From Ctena decussata (lineage: Eukaryota > Mollusca > Bivalvia > Lucinida > Lucinidae), in NCBI GenBank assembly GCA_963989385.1, contig OZ022500.1:23078460-23142459 (forward strand): a stretch of 64,000 bases of DNA. The letters are read 5' to 3'. The position numbers were made by a program, and so were the translations under genes. Positions within the stretch are counted from its first letter, which is position 1; every line of letters starts with the position of its first letter. Below the pieces are notes generated by a model. That model worked only from the letters and a program-made list of their open reading frames with translations, had not been told where the DNA came from and did no database searches. Below, piece after piece: positions 45,501-48,106 of this stretch.

Positions 45501-46264
45501 TCTTCCTCTATTAAGCAAGCACCTGTCTGTGGTAACAAATGATCATTACGATGAACCTGAGCTTAAAAACTTAAGCTTAATACAGATTTTTCATACAGTG
45601 TTTGACATAGTGATCATATACATGTACAACACTCCACAGAATACTCGGTTCATGCTGGCTTTGGAGTGAATGGTCTGGACTCAAAATCCAGAGGTTGTGG
45701 ATTTGGCTTTGGCTGTCAATCTTCTATAGTCATGCCTTGCAGGCTGGTCTGGGTGTGCCTCAGAGCTCCAGATAAGGGGGGGGGGGGAGGGGGGGCGGTT
45801 AAGGATAATTCAGAAATAACATTCCTTATTTCTCAATGAAAAAAATGTTATGACCCCTCATTAGAATTGTGTTGGTGAGGCGGTTCTAATGAAGGGTCAC
45901 AATATATGTTTTTATGGAGAAATATGGGAAATTATCCCTAAGTTGTCCCTGCTTATCTGGAGTACATGTTGTATATGTAACAAAGCATCTTGTCTCACAA
46001 TTTAGCTTTACTGTTGTTTCAGATCGCCAAGGTTTGAAAAATCGAGAAAAAGTTGGCAAGCTTCAAGAACTGTTAATACAAGCCTTACAGAACCAAGTAA
46101 CAAGTACACATCCCGAGGAAACTGGACTGTTTCCCCGTCTTCTCATGAGCATATCTAGTCTACGAGAGCTTGGCGTGGAACACAGAAGGATGCTGGGAAG
46201 CCTTAAAGGTCAAATCAGCTTCTCACATGATCTCTATGCAGAAACCTTTGATCTGCTGTCATAG
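2270..46264 (+). CDS. NR1-subfamily nuclear receptor, 7 coding exons, 879 aa
   Basis: Ligand-type transcription factor acting in the nucleus. Joined exons are 2270-2591, 30123-30229, 32099-32249, 35816-37245, 38204-38371, 41199-41418 and 46023-46264; every intron is GT-AG and the phases agree, giving 2640 nt. Domains: acidic N-terminus 1-121, DNA-binding domain about 122-187 with eight zinc cysteines, T-box [10 protein letters not shown] 196-205, hinge about 206-600, ligand-binding domain about 605-879. The P-box region CEGCKGFFRR is of the NR1 type that reads AGGTCA half-sites. The ligand-binding domain keeps the FAKxIPGF / DQ..LIK signature (701-721) and an AF-2 helix (LYAETF, 870-875), and by family knowledge resembles PPAR, Rev-erb/E75 and E78. 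Odd: three extra residues between the zinc fingers, an unusual T-box and a very long hinge. It may belong to a lophotrochozoan-specific NR1 group (one was described in oyster as NR1P); that is recollection, not a search. The true start could lie in an upstream exon. Confidence 0.92.
2683..3960. mobile_element. Pearl-like element with about 165-bp tandem core
   Basis: Begins with a hairpin ataccccc..aaagtgggggg and a ccgtccgtcc stretch, then about six tandem units anchored by tttctttccatactttgaat (about 2925, 3090, 3255, 3420, 3585, 3745). Bivalve pearl elements have tandem cores of about 160 bp; the assignment is by that resemblance. The right end is not defined. Confidence 0.55.
4077..4107 (+). 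repeat. G31 homopolymer
   Basis: Thirty-one consecutive G in intron 1. Likely length-variable and prone to assembly or sequencing error; capable of G-quadruplex formation. Confidence 0.95.
4459..4650. mobile_element. Family-B MITE, copy 2
   Basis: Ends gtgctccagatgag and cttatctggagctctg around the central hairpin ctcagtgagacggttctaat. Confidence 0.8.
5152..5720. mobile_element. Copy with AGCTCACCTGAGC hairpin, truncated
   Basis: ttttagctcacctgagccg and ggctcaaaggtgagct start the element, followed by tgaccttgacctaatttatggcaaggtca-like sequence shared with the copy at 32617. No right terminus was found. Confidence 0.6.
5922..6109. mobile_element. Family-G MITE, copy 1
   Basis: aaagctcttaaagacaggga to cctccaggctgagcc. 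It is related in sequence and length (about 190 bp) to copies at 7283 and 34780. Confidence 0.5.
6178..6522. mobile_element. Family-E MITE (about 345 bp), copy 1
   Basis: Shares with the other copies gggggcattgcattttg near one end, an internal ggaagcag..cctcccttttcag block and gcagggacgtttatta near the other end. Confidence 0.65.
7224..7280 (+). repeat. Compound microsatellite C-run, (CA)n, (CCA)n
   Basis: A C10 run, then cacacacaca, then caccaccaccacc and catcaccatcatc. Confidence 0.9.
7283..7481. mobile_element. Family-G MITE, copy 2
   Basis: Ends agggctcagcctagag and ctctaggctgaccct are inverted repeats. Inside are gggagaagtgaaaatgtat and aacttctccctc. Confidence 0.65.
8117..8164. repeat. 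48-bp near-perfect palindrome
   Basis: gaataatcagatcagactg followed by its complement, with one mismatch at the centre. Same gatcagactg motif as other hairpins in the window. Confidence 0.85.
8514..8750. mobile_element. Family-A MITE (GAGCCGCGACATGA termini), copy 1
   Basis: About 237 bp and nearly palindromic. It starts gagccgcgacatgac and ends with the complement gtcgtggctc, and the arms carry the family core cagactgggcggatgcccag / its complement. No coding capacity. Non-autonomous inverted-repeat element. Confidence 0.8.
9202..9365. mobile_element. Family-F repeat, copy 2
   Basis: ggggaagcaactcttcc, then gcctcccttttcaagggtg, ending gaggtgtacccatacacc. Confidence 0.5.
9456..9670. mobile_element. 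Family-B MITE, copy 3
   Basis: Starts cagagctctagataagaggg and ends ccctcttatctagcgttctg. The central hairpin has a duplicated tcatatgaaccgtc segment. Confidence 0.8.
10291..10749. mobile_element. Family-A MITE, copy 2, split by a SINE fragment
   Basis: The two arms are at 10291-10418 and 10611-10749; the middle is a 192-bp SINE piece flanked by a 13-bp duplication. The left arm also has a small internal duplication of gattagtcttcgctgtccac. Confidence 0.8.
10419..10610 (+). mobile_element. 5'-truncated SINE with 13-bp target duplication
   Basis: SINE body and tail (tactttcgtttctcc to atcaaccaaccaa) without the tRNA head. Flanked by ccacatggtggta at 10406-10418 and 10611-10623. Typical of target-primed reverse transcription, landing in a family-A MITE. 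Confidence 0.85.
11155..11311 (+). mobile_element. tRNA-derived SINE, 5' part (continues at 12177)
   Basis: The head looks like a tRNA with a perfect B box ggttcgatacc (11201-11211) and an A-box-like agttggtagtgcg. The body has agaagggcagttgttag and aagtatgtgcactttgtactgg. The element is interrupted by a TTAA foldback MITE. Confidence 0.8.
11312..12172. mobile_element. piggyBac-like foldback MITE, 861 bp, inserted in a SINE
   Basis: Ends GGTGGTGATT and AATCACCACC (with one extra TA at the right) flanked by TTAA at 11308-11311 and 12173-12176. The first and last 300 bp are imperfect inverted copies (for example ctgcgaatagatctg versus cagatttattcgcag). No transposase is recognisable. TTAA target duplication is typical of piggyBac. 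The two halves of the interrupted SINE lie on either side. Confidence 0.85.
12177..12283 (+). mobile_element. tRNA-derived SINE, 3' part of the interrupted copy
   Basis: Continues taggaggtccaaggctg, ggaatagtgtggttagg and tcccgacatgaccatagctg, ending in an acaacaaca tail. The same body order occurs in the copy at 31228-31508. Confidence 0.78.
12728..12962. mobile_element. Family-A MITE, copy 3
   Basis: Nearly full palindrome with termini gagccgcgacatgac and gggtcgcggctc, 235 bp. Inside intron 1. Confidence 0.8.
13700..13990. repeat. Tandem repeat, about 52-bp period
   Basis: The anchor ttctaaggagttcccaca recurs at roughly 13713, 13766, 13817, 13869, 13921 and 13965. Each unit contains runs of tttcccacaatgtatat. 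Six degenerate units. Confidence 0.75.
14018..14275. repeat. Two tandem copies of a 129-bp unit
   Basis: agtaatcccatatatttccc starts at 14018 and again at 14147, and both copies continue through ggtttaggcaattctaaata and ttgacaatat to tgggaatttaaaaaaa. It follows the 52-bp array and shares its tttcccacagtgtatat motif. Confidence 0.8.
14617..14820. mobile_element. Family-C MITE, copy 2
   Basis: Contains the hairpin gaggcggctcataatgagcc in its centre and ends gtttaaagagtt. About 204 bp. Confidence 0.78.
15486..15722. mobile_element. MITE with GGGGGTAATACCAATTTGGCT ends
   Basis: Left gggggtaataccaatttgg plus cctgtgctt; right aagcacaggaagccagattgg and tattacaccccc-like. Arms also carry ttgaccgaga / tctcggtcaa. 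A related copy lies at about 25795-25925. Confidence 0.7.
16447..16864. mobile_element. Inverted-repeat element, about 418 bp
   Basis: Terminal repeats of about 48 bp, starting catatcacactggtctggc, with only a few mismatches between arms. No clear target duplication was seen. Confidence 0.72.
17020..17212. mobile_element. Family-C MITE, copy 3 (degenerate)
   Basis: Core gatccaagtgaggtggctcatc is shortened; ends ttaacatttaaa and gggttaaaagc. Confidence 0.55.
17517..17724. mobile_element. Family-C MITE, copy 4
   Basis: ttaactctttaagcccc at the left, tgcttaaagagtaa at the right, with the gaggcagctcacaatgagcc hairpin between. Confidence 0.78.
18337..20162. mobile_element. 1.8-kb element with TGCACCAGTCATTTGCAACC ends
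   Basis: Terminal inverted repeats tgcaccagtcatttgcaacc and its complement, continuing with cccctggggccggggaata / tatccccggccccatgggg. TTA lies on both sides (18334-18336 and 20163-20165). The interior contains a 35-C run, CpG-bearing segments richer in GC than the surroundings, and no recognisable transposase. Likely a non-autonomous DNA transposon. Confidence 0.7.
18481..18515 (+). repeat. C35 homopolymer
   Basis: Thirty-five consecutive C preceded by C7AA (18472-18480), inside the 1.8-kb element. Equivalent to a G tract on the transcribed strand's partner. Confidence 0.95.
20234..20837. mobile_element. Inverted-repeat element, 604 bp, 5-bp duplication ATTAC
   Basis: Termini cagtctggggacttatgg and ccataagtccccagactg extend as inverted repeats for about 50 bp. 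Flanked by attac at 20229-20233 and 20838-20842. Internal short ORFs are not recognised. Confidence 0.8.
21203..21413. mobile_element. Family-C MITE, copy 5
   Basis: ttaactctttaagcccc to gtgaaagagttaa; nearly perfect central hairpin around gaggcggctcataatgagcc. Confidence 0.8.
21471..22214. repeat. Large foldback of GAGTTATAAAAAGTGAGTAT-like short repeats
   Basis: The left half (about 21530-21950) is an array of degenerate units such as gagttataaaaagtgagta; the right half (about 21960-22195) is the inverse, such as ttctcaactcgatact. It is bounded by a perfect 15-bp inverted pair taccagttacaagat / atcttgtaactggta (21471-21485, 22200-22214). Confidence 0.75.
22654..22874. mobile_element. Family-D MITE (TACCGTAATGACCC termini), copy 1
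   Basis: 221 bp with termini taccgtaatgaccctta and tagggtcattacggta. The centre is a hairpin gatcaaactgctcct / aggagcagtttgatc. Confidence 0.82.
23008..23175 (+). mobile_element. Second-type SINE, older copy
   Basis: Eroded tRNA head (about 23010-23060), then tctactgtaaacggggctcc, tgactgaaatactgttgaaa and caagtcatccttctgtccatc. Confidence 0.6.
23216..23753. mobile_element. piggyBac-like MITE, 538 bp
   Basis: Terminal repeats AGGTAGGTTCCTG and CAGGAACCTACCT flanked by TTAA at 23212-23215 and 23754-23757. No transposase; the reverse-strand ORF inside (100 codons) matches nothing known to me. Confidence 0.8.
23757..23998. mobile_element. Family-F repeat, copy 3
   Basis: Starts ggtaactgggtgtac and ends caccttaag, with gaatttgctcctctaggag and gtcacaaaagttgttcccc inside. 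It directly abuts the TTAA of the preceding piggyBac-like element. Confidence 0.55.
24389..24811. mobile_element. PIF/Harbinger-like MITE, 423 bp
   Basis: Terminal repeats GGGCGCGTTTACACG and CGTGTAAACGCGCCC flanked by TAA at 24386-24388 and 24812-24814. The interior repeats variants of tttacacggagcaaat and ctttgtcac. A 3-bp TAA/TTA duplication is typical of PIF/Harbinger. Confidence 0.78.
24952..25028 (+). mobile_element. SINE tail fragment
   Basis: ggctaggttaagtgaccatc, cccgacatgaccatagctg and ttaaacaacagc match the 3' part of the SINE at 12177. Confidence 0.6.
25030..25215 (+). mobile_element. Second-type SINE, older copy
   Basis: B-box-like ggttcaagccc, then gttgtaaacagggttcc, gactgaaatactgttaaaa and a catccatccatcc tail. 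Confidence 0.65.
25547..25598. repeat. Hairpin of the GCAGACCCAGATCAGACTGCTCC family
   Basis: gcagacccagatcagactg and its exact complement with ctccttaggag between. The same hairpin, with variants, occurs at 32384-32440, 41622-41675, 46812-46866, 49829-49884 and 53757-53804. Confidence 0.85.
25795..25930. mobile_element. Shorter relative of the 15486 MITE
   Basis: gggataataccagcttccct and agcaaattggtattaacc with gtcgaccaagccact / agtggctggggaccgag inside. Internally deleted relative to the 15486 copy. Confidence 0.55.
26210..26445. mobile_element. Family-A MITE, copy 4
   Basis: Termini gagctgagacacgag and ctcgtgtcgcagctc; shares the core gcttaaagggtagctgaggg with the other copies. Confidence 0.8.
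26634..26879. mobile_element. Family-A MITE, copy 5
   Basis: Same arms as the neighbouring copy 190 bp away, with a local duplication of caggctgatctg near the right arm (about 26803-26826). Confidence 0.75.
27488..27843. mobile_element. Family-E MITE, copy 2
   Basis: gggggcattgcattttggg at the left and gcaggggcatttatatgg at the right enclose the same internal blocks as copy 1. Confidence 0.7.
28650..28705. repeat. ACTCAGACCATGCC hairpin
   Basis: aagaactcagaccatgcc pairs with ggcatggtctgagtctt, with ccccatt / gatgggg outside. Confidence 0.75.
29801..30021. mobile_element. Family-E MITE, copy 3, truncated, upstream of exon 2
   Basis: Starts tgtattaattctagcaaatgcccctgc-like sequence and carries the gaggacatagctctttcaaa block, then stops. 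It ends about 100 bp before the first zinc-finger exon. Confidence 0.5.
30123..30229 (+). CDS. Nuclear receptor exon 2: first zinc finger
   Basis: 107 nt encoding residues 108-143. Four zinc-binding cysteines are C122, C125, C139 and C142 in the spacing C-x2-C-x13-C-x2-C. The family-typical [11 protein letters not shown] precedes the recognition helix start CEGCK. The exon ends exactly after CEGCK, the place where many nuclear receptor genes are split between the two fingers. The donor is gtatgg (weak but GT). The preceding acceptor is ctttcag|tg. Phases are 1 in and 0 out. Confidence 0.95.
30750..30949 (+). mobile_element. Second SINE type with intact A and B boxes
   Basis: A box tagctcagtgg (30760-30770) and B box ggttcgagcct (30803-30813). 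The body contains gaaatactgttgaaaagg and the tail caagtcatccatccatc. It is transcribed in the same direction as the receptor gene, within intron 2. Confidence 0.78.
31228..31508 (-). mobile_element. tRNA-derived SINE, full-length copy on the - strand
   Basis: Read on the minus strand it has the tRNA-like head (about 31508-31435), the agaagggcagttgtcagtt body, gtactggtcaaccgcttagg, tcccgacatgaccatagc and an aacaacaacaac tail at 31228-31245. Confidence 0.8.
31795..32016. mobile_element. Family-A MITE, copy 6, next to exon 3
   Basis: Starts gagccatgacacgac and ends ttttgcggctc. It ends 82 bp before the second zinc-finger exon. Confidence 0.75.
32099..32249 (+). CDS. Nuclear receptor exon 3: second zinc finger
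   Basis: 151 nt encoding residues 144-193, starting GFFRR to complete the P-box. Second-finger cysteines are C161, C167, C177 and C180 (C-x5-C-x9-C-x2-C), so the D-box has the standard five residues, unlike the three of PPARs. Between C142 and C161 there are 18 residues, where the usual spacing is 15; the extra residues fall around DVGDPARK. The exon ends with [14 protein letters not shown], the usual end of the DNA-binding domain. Donor gtaatt, phase 1. A family-A MITE lies 82 bp upstream of the acceptor. Confidence 0.95.
32384..32440. repeat. CAGACCTGATCAGACTGC hairpin just after exon 3
   Basis: gtgcagacctgatcagactg with cagtttgatcggatctacac; 135 bp after the exon 3 donor. Confidence 0.65.
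32617..33545. mobile_element. Copy with AGCTCACCTGAGC hairpin in intron 3
   Basis: ttttagctcacctgagcaga with ttcacaggtgagca, then gaccttgacctaatttatgg as in the 5152 copy. It contains a 26-bp direct duplication of gtttgttcaaatgatgatca (about 32941 and 32967). Confidence 0.6.
33558..33660. mobile_element. Family-A MITE, right-half fragment
   Basis: Only the right arm is present (agcaaagggtctaagct through gtcgtgtcacagctt). Confidence 0.55.
34780..34958. mobile_element. Family-G MITE, copy 3
   Basis: Shares aagctggctgacttctccct and gagaagtgaaaatgtatg with copy 2; ends gctcagcctta and tgaaggctgtccc. Confidence 0.6.
35017..35515. mobile_element. TA-flanked MITE, 499 bp (Tc1/mariner type)
   Basis: Ends agtcaagggccaaaagta and tacttttggcccttgact, continuing as inverted repeats through cccatagact / agtctatggg for about 60 bp. 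TA on both sides. No coding capacity. Confidence 0.78.
35816..37245 (+). CDS. Nuclear receptor exon 4: T-box, long hinge and start of ligand-binding domain
   Basis: A large 1430-nt exon encoding residues 194-670. It opens with a basic T/A-box ([10 protein letters not shown], 196-205), likely also a nuclear localisation signal. The hinge then carries two LxxLL motifs (LHGLL 220-224, LQMLL 258-262), a CtBP-type PLDLS (305-309), SUMO consensus sites VKSE (365-368) and IKEE (450-453), a basic SPIKKRP patch (about 460-466) and Ser/Thr/Pro-rich stretches up to about residue 560. From about residue 605 the sequence becomes helical and LBD-like ([14 protein letters not shown]). Phase 1 in, 0 out. Its length is unusual for an NR1 gene, where hinge and LBD start are normally split among exons. 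Confidence 0.93.
37246..38203 (+). other. Intron 4 (0.96 kb)
   Basis: GT-AG intron. Its last quarter is a full family-B MITE (37920-38121) ending 82 bp before exon 5. Nothing else was recognised in 37260-37915. Confidence 0.88.
37920..38121. mobile_element. Family-B MITE, copy 4, upstream of exon 5
   Basis: Starts cagagccctagataagaggg and ends ccctcttatctagagctctg. Flanked by gtgtg on both sides (37915-37919 and 38122-38126), a likely 5-bp target duplication. Confidence 0.82.
38204..38371 (+). CDS. Nuclear receptor exon 5: LBD helix 3 to helix 4 signature
   Basis: 168 nt, 56 whole codons (671-726), phase 0 at both ends. It holds the NR ligand-binding signature: [10 protein letters not shown] (699-708) followed by [11 protein letters not shown] (711-721). 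K703 aligns with the helix-3 charge-clamp lysine of PPARs. C683 in EICWNAF does not align with the heme-ligating cysteine of Rev-erb, as far as can be judged by eye. Skipping this exon would keep the frame but remove the core of the ligand pocket and coactivator groove. It is bracketed by family-B MITEs. Confidence 0.94.
38402..38807. mobile_element. Family-B MITE, copy 5 (outer), interrupted by copy 6
   Basis: The outer copy occupies 38402-38440 and 38642-38807 (cagagctccagattaagtg to ccattttatctggagcac). A younger copy is inserted in its left arm. It begins 30 bp after the exon 5 donor. Confidence 0.75.
38441..38641. mobile_element. Family-B MITE, copy 6 (inner, nested)
   Basis: 201 bp, cagagccctagataagaggg to ccctcttatctagggctctg, flanked by ATTCTG at 38435-38440 and 38642-38647. 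The clean duplication defines the element ends and gives a target site of 5 to 6 bp. Confidence 0.85.
39477..40390. mobile_element. mariner-like non-autonomous element, 914 bp
   Basis: Perfect 29-bp terminal inverted repeats (39477-39505 and 40362-40390) starting cgaggggcgttcgaaaagta, with TA on both sides. The terminal sequence resembles mariner ends that contain CGTTCGAAAAGT. The interior has ORFs of 129 codons (+) and 61 to 77 codons (-) without the transposase D,D motif, so it is probably a deleted copy. Confidence 0.85.
40455..40689. mobile_element. Family-A MITE, copy 8
   Basis: Starts gagccacgactagag and ends gttgtgtcactgctc; full-length palindrome in intron 5. Confidence 0.8.
41199..41418 (+). 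CDS. Nuclear receptor exon 6: LBD helices 5 to 9
   Basis: 220 nt encoding residues 727-799 plus one base. The translation runs [19 protein letters not shown], then a beta-turn region, then [18 protein letters not shown] and [15 protein letters not shown], which follows the helix 5 / beta-turn / helix 7-8 pattern of Rev-erb, E75 and PPAR without gaps. The acceptor is cttttacag and the donor gtaata. Phase 0 in, 1 out. Confidence 0.93.
41622..41675. repeat. GCAGACCCAGATCAGACTGC hairpin in intron 6
   Basis: gcagacccagatcagactgc with gcagtctgatcagggcctgc; loop ctagcgg. Confidence 0.8.
41955..42060. mobile_element. Family-F repeat, fragment
   Basis: ttgaggtgtatgggtatacc followed by gggagacaacttttatgg; inverted orientation relative to copy 1. 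Confidence 0.45.
42074..42309. mobile_element. Family-D MITE, copy 2
   Basis: Left end taccgtaatgaccctaa, right end tagggtcattact (degenerate). The central hairpin has a partial duplication of aggagca near 42225-42245. Confidence 0.75.
42618..44350. mobile_element. 1.7-kb element with AGCTCACCTGAGC hairpin and 322-bp tandem units
   Basis: Starts tttagctcacctgagccg with the hairpin partner ggctcacaggtgagct, then ccgtccgtccgtccg, and ends caggtgagcgatatagggcc. Inside, ggttgctatggcaactta recurs at about 42832, 43154, 43476, 43800 and 43957, mostly 322 bp apart. Not autonomous. Confidence 0.72.
44463..44540. repeat. CTAGATCC palindrome plus a direct copy
   Basis: ccaaaaatctagatccatct and its complement (44463-44506), followed by a third copy gatggatctagatttttgg (about 44521-44539). 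Confidence 0.8.
44595..44830. mobile_element. Family-A MITE, copy 9
   Basis: Starts gagccgaaacatgag and ends cgtgtcgcggctc. One of the best-preserved copies. Confidence 0.8.
44921..45155. mobile_element. Family-A MITE, copy 10
   Basis: Starts gagccgcaacacggg and ends cttatcgcagctc; lies 90 bp from copy 9 in the same intron. Confidence 0.8.
45761..45965. mobile_element. Family-B MITE, copy 7, upstream of exon 7
   Basis: Starts cagagctccagataaggg and ends tgcttatctggagtac. Its left arm has expanded into G-runs (about 45775-45796). It ends 57 bp before the last exon. Confidence 0.78.
46023..46264 (+). CDS. Nuclear receptor exon 7: LBD helices 9 to 12 and stop
   Basis: 242 nt encoding residues 800-879 and a TAG stop. 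It begins DRQGL, the conserved loop after helix 8, then [11 protein letters not shown] and [13 protein letters not shown] as in PPAR/Rev-erb helices 9-10. H853 (GVEHRRML) sits where PPARs have the fatty-acid-contacting histidine and Rev-erb/E75 the heme histidine. The C-terminus [10 protein letters not shown] has the AF-2 pattern with the charge-clamp acid E873, so the receptor should be able to recruit coactivators, unlike Rev-erb, which lacks helix 12. Acceptor tgtttcag, phase 1. Confidence 0.94.
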
Positions 46265-46412
46265 TTGTGGAACAAAAATACATATACTGGAGCTTTTGCG
46301 GAGCCGAACTTATTTGGTTAAAAATGGACATTATTTTATTTTCGACTCAAAAGCATGTAGCATCACCTGGTAATTGGAACATGATCTTAGAAAATTTACC
46401 TATGGAATGAGA

Positions 46413-46418
46413 AATAAA
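46413..46418 (+). promoter_or_regulatory. Polyadenylation signal AATAAA of the receptor gene
   Basis: A canonical AATAAA lies about 150 nt after the stop codon, in an AT-rich 3' UTR (46265 to about 46440). A T-rich stretch follows. This is the first canonical signal after the stop; longer 3' ends are possible. Confidence 0.55.
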
Positions 46419-46811
46419 TGCCTGATTTTCAACCAAAAAAGGTTTGGCTTACTTACAGCTCTGCATTTAATGGATGAGAAATTTGGGGAAACATATTTTT
46501 GTTTGCTTTTCCAGTAAGGTGTTCCCAAAGAAAATGCATTTATTACAGTTTTAGTGAGATTTAAAATTTAGTGGCTGCAAAATGATAATAATAGTAAAAA
46601 TATAATTGAGGAGTTTTATGTTGATACTGTTTTTTTTCTTTTTTTGTTTTTTTAATATTTATTAAGTGGAGCATGTATATCCTGTATATTTTGGGATGAG
46701 CACACTGTAGGGATATTTAGGTCAACTTCCTGAAAGACCAAATTCCTAGAAGTCAAATCTCAAATATGTACTCTAATGATCCTAACTACTGCAACAAAAG
46801 AGACTGGGAAA

Positions 46812-46866
46812 CAGTGTGAACCCTGATGAGACTGCCCCTGCAGGAACAGTCTGATCAGGGTGTGCA
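46812..46866. repeat. GTGTGAACCCTGATGAGACTGC hairpin downstream of the gene
   Basis: gtgaaccctgatgagactgc pairs with acagtctgatcagggtgtgc. Diverged member of the hairpin family. Confidence 0.65.
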
Positions 46867-47234
46867 CCCATCATGCTGCCTGCACTTATTTGATTCTTTG
46901 CCAGAAAGAAAAGATTAGGATGTTTACAGAAATAGGGTAAAATGGCTATATTTACGGTAATTAAGTAGTGGCATGTAAATATCAGTTATAGGGTAAAATG
47001 GCTATGTTTAGAGTAATTAAGTAATTGGATTTAAATATTAGTTCAGGTAATATTTCACCAAAGAAAAGAAAAATAAAATACATATAATTTTGATACTATG
47101 GCAACTTTAAAGAAGTCAGCTAGGAAAAGTGCCATATGATGTTTGTGAACAATGAGGAGTGCCATTCTTCACATTTGTGCAGTCCAGTCAGAATCTCTGC
47201 TTACCTCTGTATATTAGGAAATTGTTGATGCAAA

Positions 47235-47292
47235 CAGAGAAGACTCTTAACAGACTGCACAAATGTGCAGTCTGATCAGTGTCTTACATGTT
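47235..47292. repeat. AGACTGCACAAATGTGCAGTCT hairpin
   Basis: agactgcacaaatgtgcagt is self-complementary; a relative lies at 16205-16262. Confidence 0.7.
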
Positions 47293-47544
47293 TGCACGTG
47301 TCATATAGCACTTTTCGCATGGTACGGGTGAAATAAACAAGTTTACTTTCTGCAGATCAATAATGACAATGCAAAACATCAAACAGGGCTACATGCTGGC
47401 ATGAAATTTTAATACAAGCTGGTTATAATGAAATCTACAAACGAAAAGGATTATGTAACAAAAATCAATATCACATATCAAATGTAGGTCTTTTGGTCAC
47501 ATCAGGAGACACTGATAACAGAAACTGACAAGACTGTAATAGAC

Positions 47545-47790
47545 AGTCACGTAGAGATGTTTAACATGTTCATTTTTACAATCTCTGTAGAGATGTTGAA
47601 CATGTTCATTGACAGCCTAACATGTTCAAACATTGTATACTAAAGGAACATGTTTAGACATGTTTATTATTCTGTCTTGGTAGAGACAGTCTAATGTTCA
47701 TGTAATGGACATGTTCAAACATCTTTAATAAATTAATGTGATCAAACATATCATGAACATGTTCATTTAGTCTGTACTGAGAGAAAGGTC
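47545..47790. repeat. Cluster of ACATGTTC palindromes (p53-like half-sites)
   Basis: Six places carry CATG-centred 10-mers: TAACATGTTC 47572-47581 and 47618-47627, GAACATGTTC 47598-47607 and 47755-47764, GGACATGTTC 47707-47716, and the abutting pair GAACATGTTT + AGACATGTTT at 47646-47665. All but the TAAC ones match RRRCWWGYYY exactly. Inverted arms suggest it is also a repeat element. Confidence 0.6.
47646..47665. promoter_or_regulatory. Two abutting RRRCWWGYYY decamers (p53-family full-site match)
   Basis: GAACATGTTT followed directly by AGACATGTTT matches the p53/p63/p73 consensus with zero spacer. It lies 1.4 kb after the receptor stop. Consensus match only; binding is not shown. Confidence 0.35.
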
Positions 47791-48106
47791 TGTCTGGCCA
47801 GTCAAGACTCAGACATACATGTACATAATGTGATCAAGGTCATTTTTTCACCATCCTGGTAGCAGAAATCTTCAAGCTGATATCTTGACCTTTCACCTTT
47901 AGTCTTGTATGACACAATTTGCCTTTTACGGACTTCCTGGTTCAGGTGTTGTGACATTTGTCATGAATTTATTAAAATGAGTCATACTAGGATAAGATCA
48001 CATTCAAGGCTGAAAATAAGCTGAAATTTTGTGGGTGAAAATTAAATTTGTTCTTTTTTCCTTAAAATGTAAATGTGGTTTCTCTTACTTTTTGTGGCCC
48101 AATTTT

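Larger units (their letters stand above)
41419..46022 (+). other. Intron 6 (4.6 kb)
   Basis: GT-AG intron before the last exon. Contains a hairpin (41622-41675), a family-F fragment (41955-42060), a family-D MITE (42074-42309), a 1.7-kb element with 322-bp tandem units (42618-44350), two consecutive family-A MITEs (44595-44830, 44921-45155) and a family-B MITE (45761-45965) directly upstream of exon 7. 45160-45760 shows nothing specific. Confidence 0.88.
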
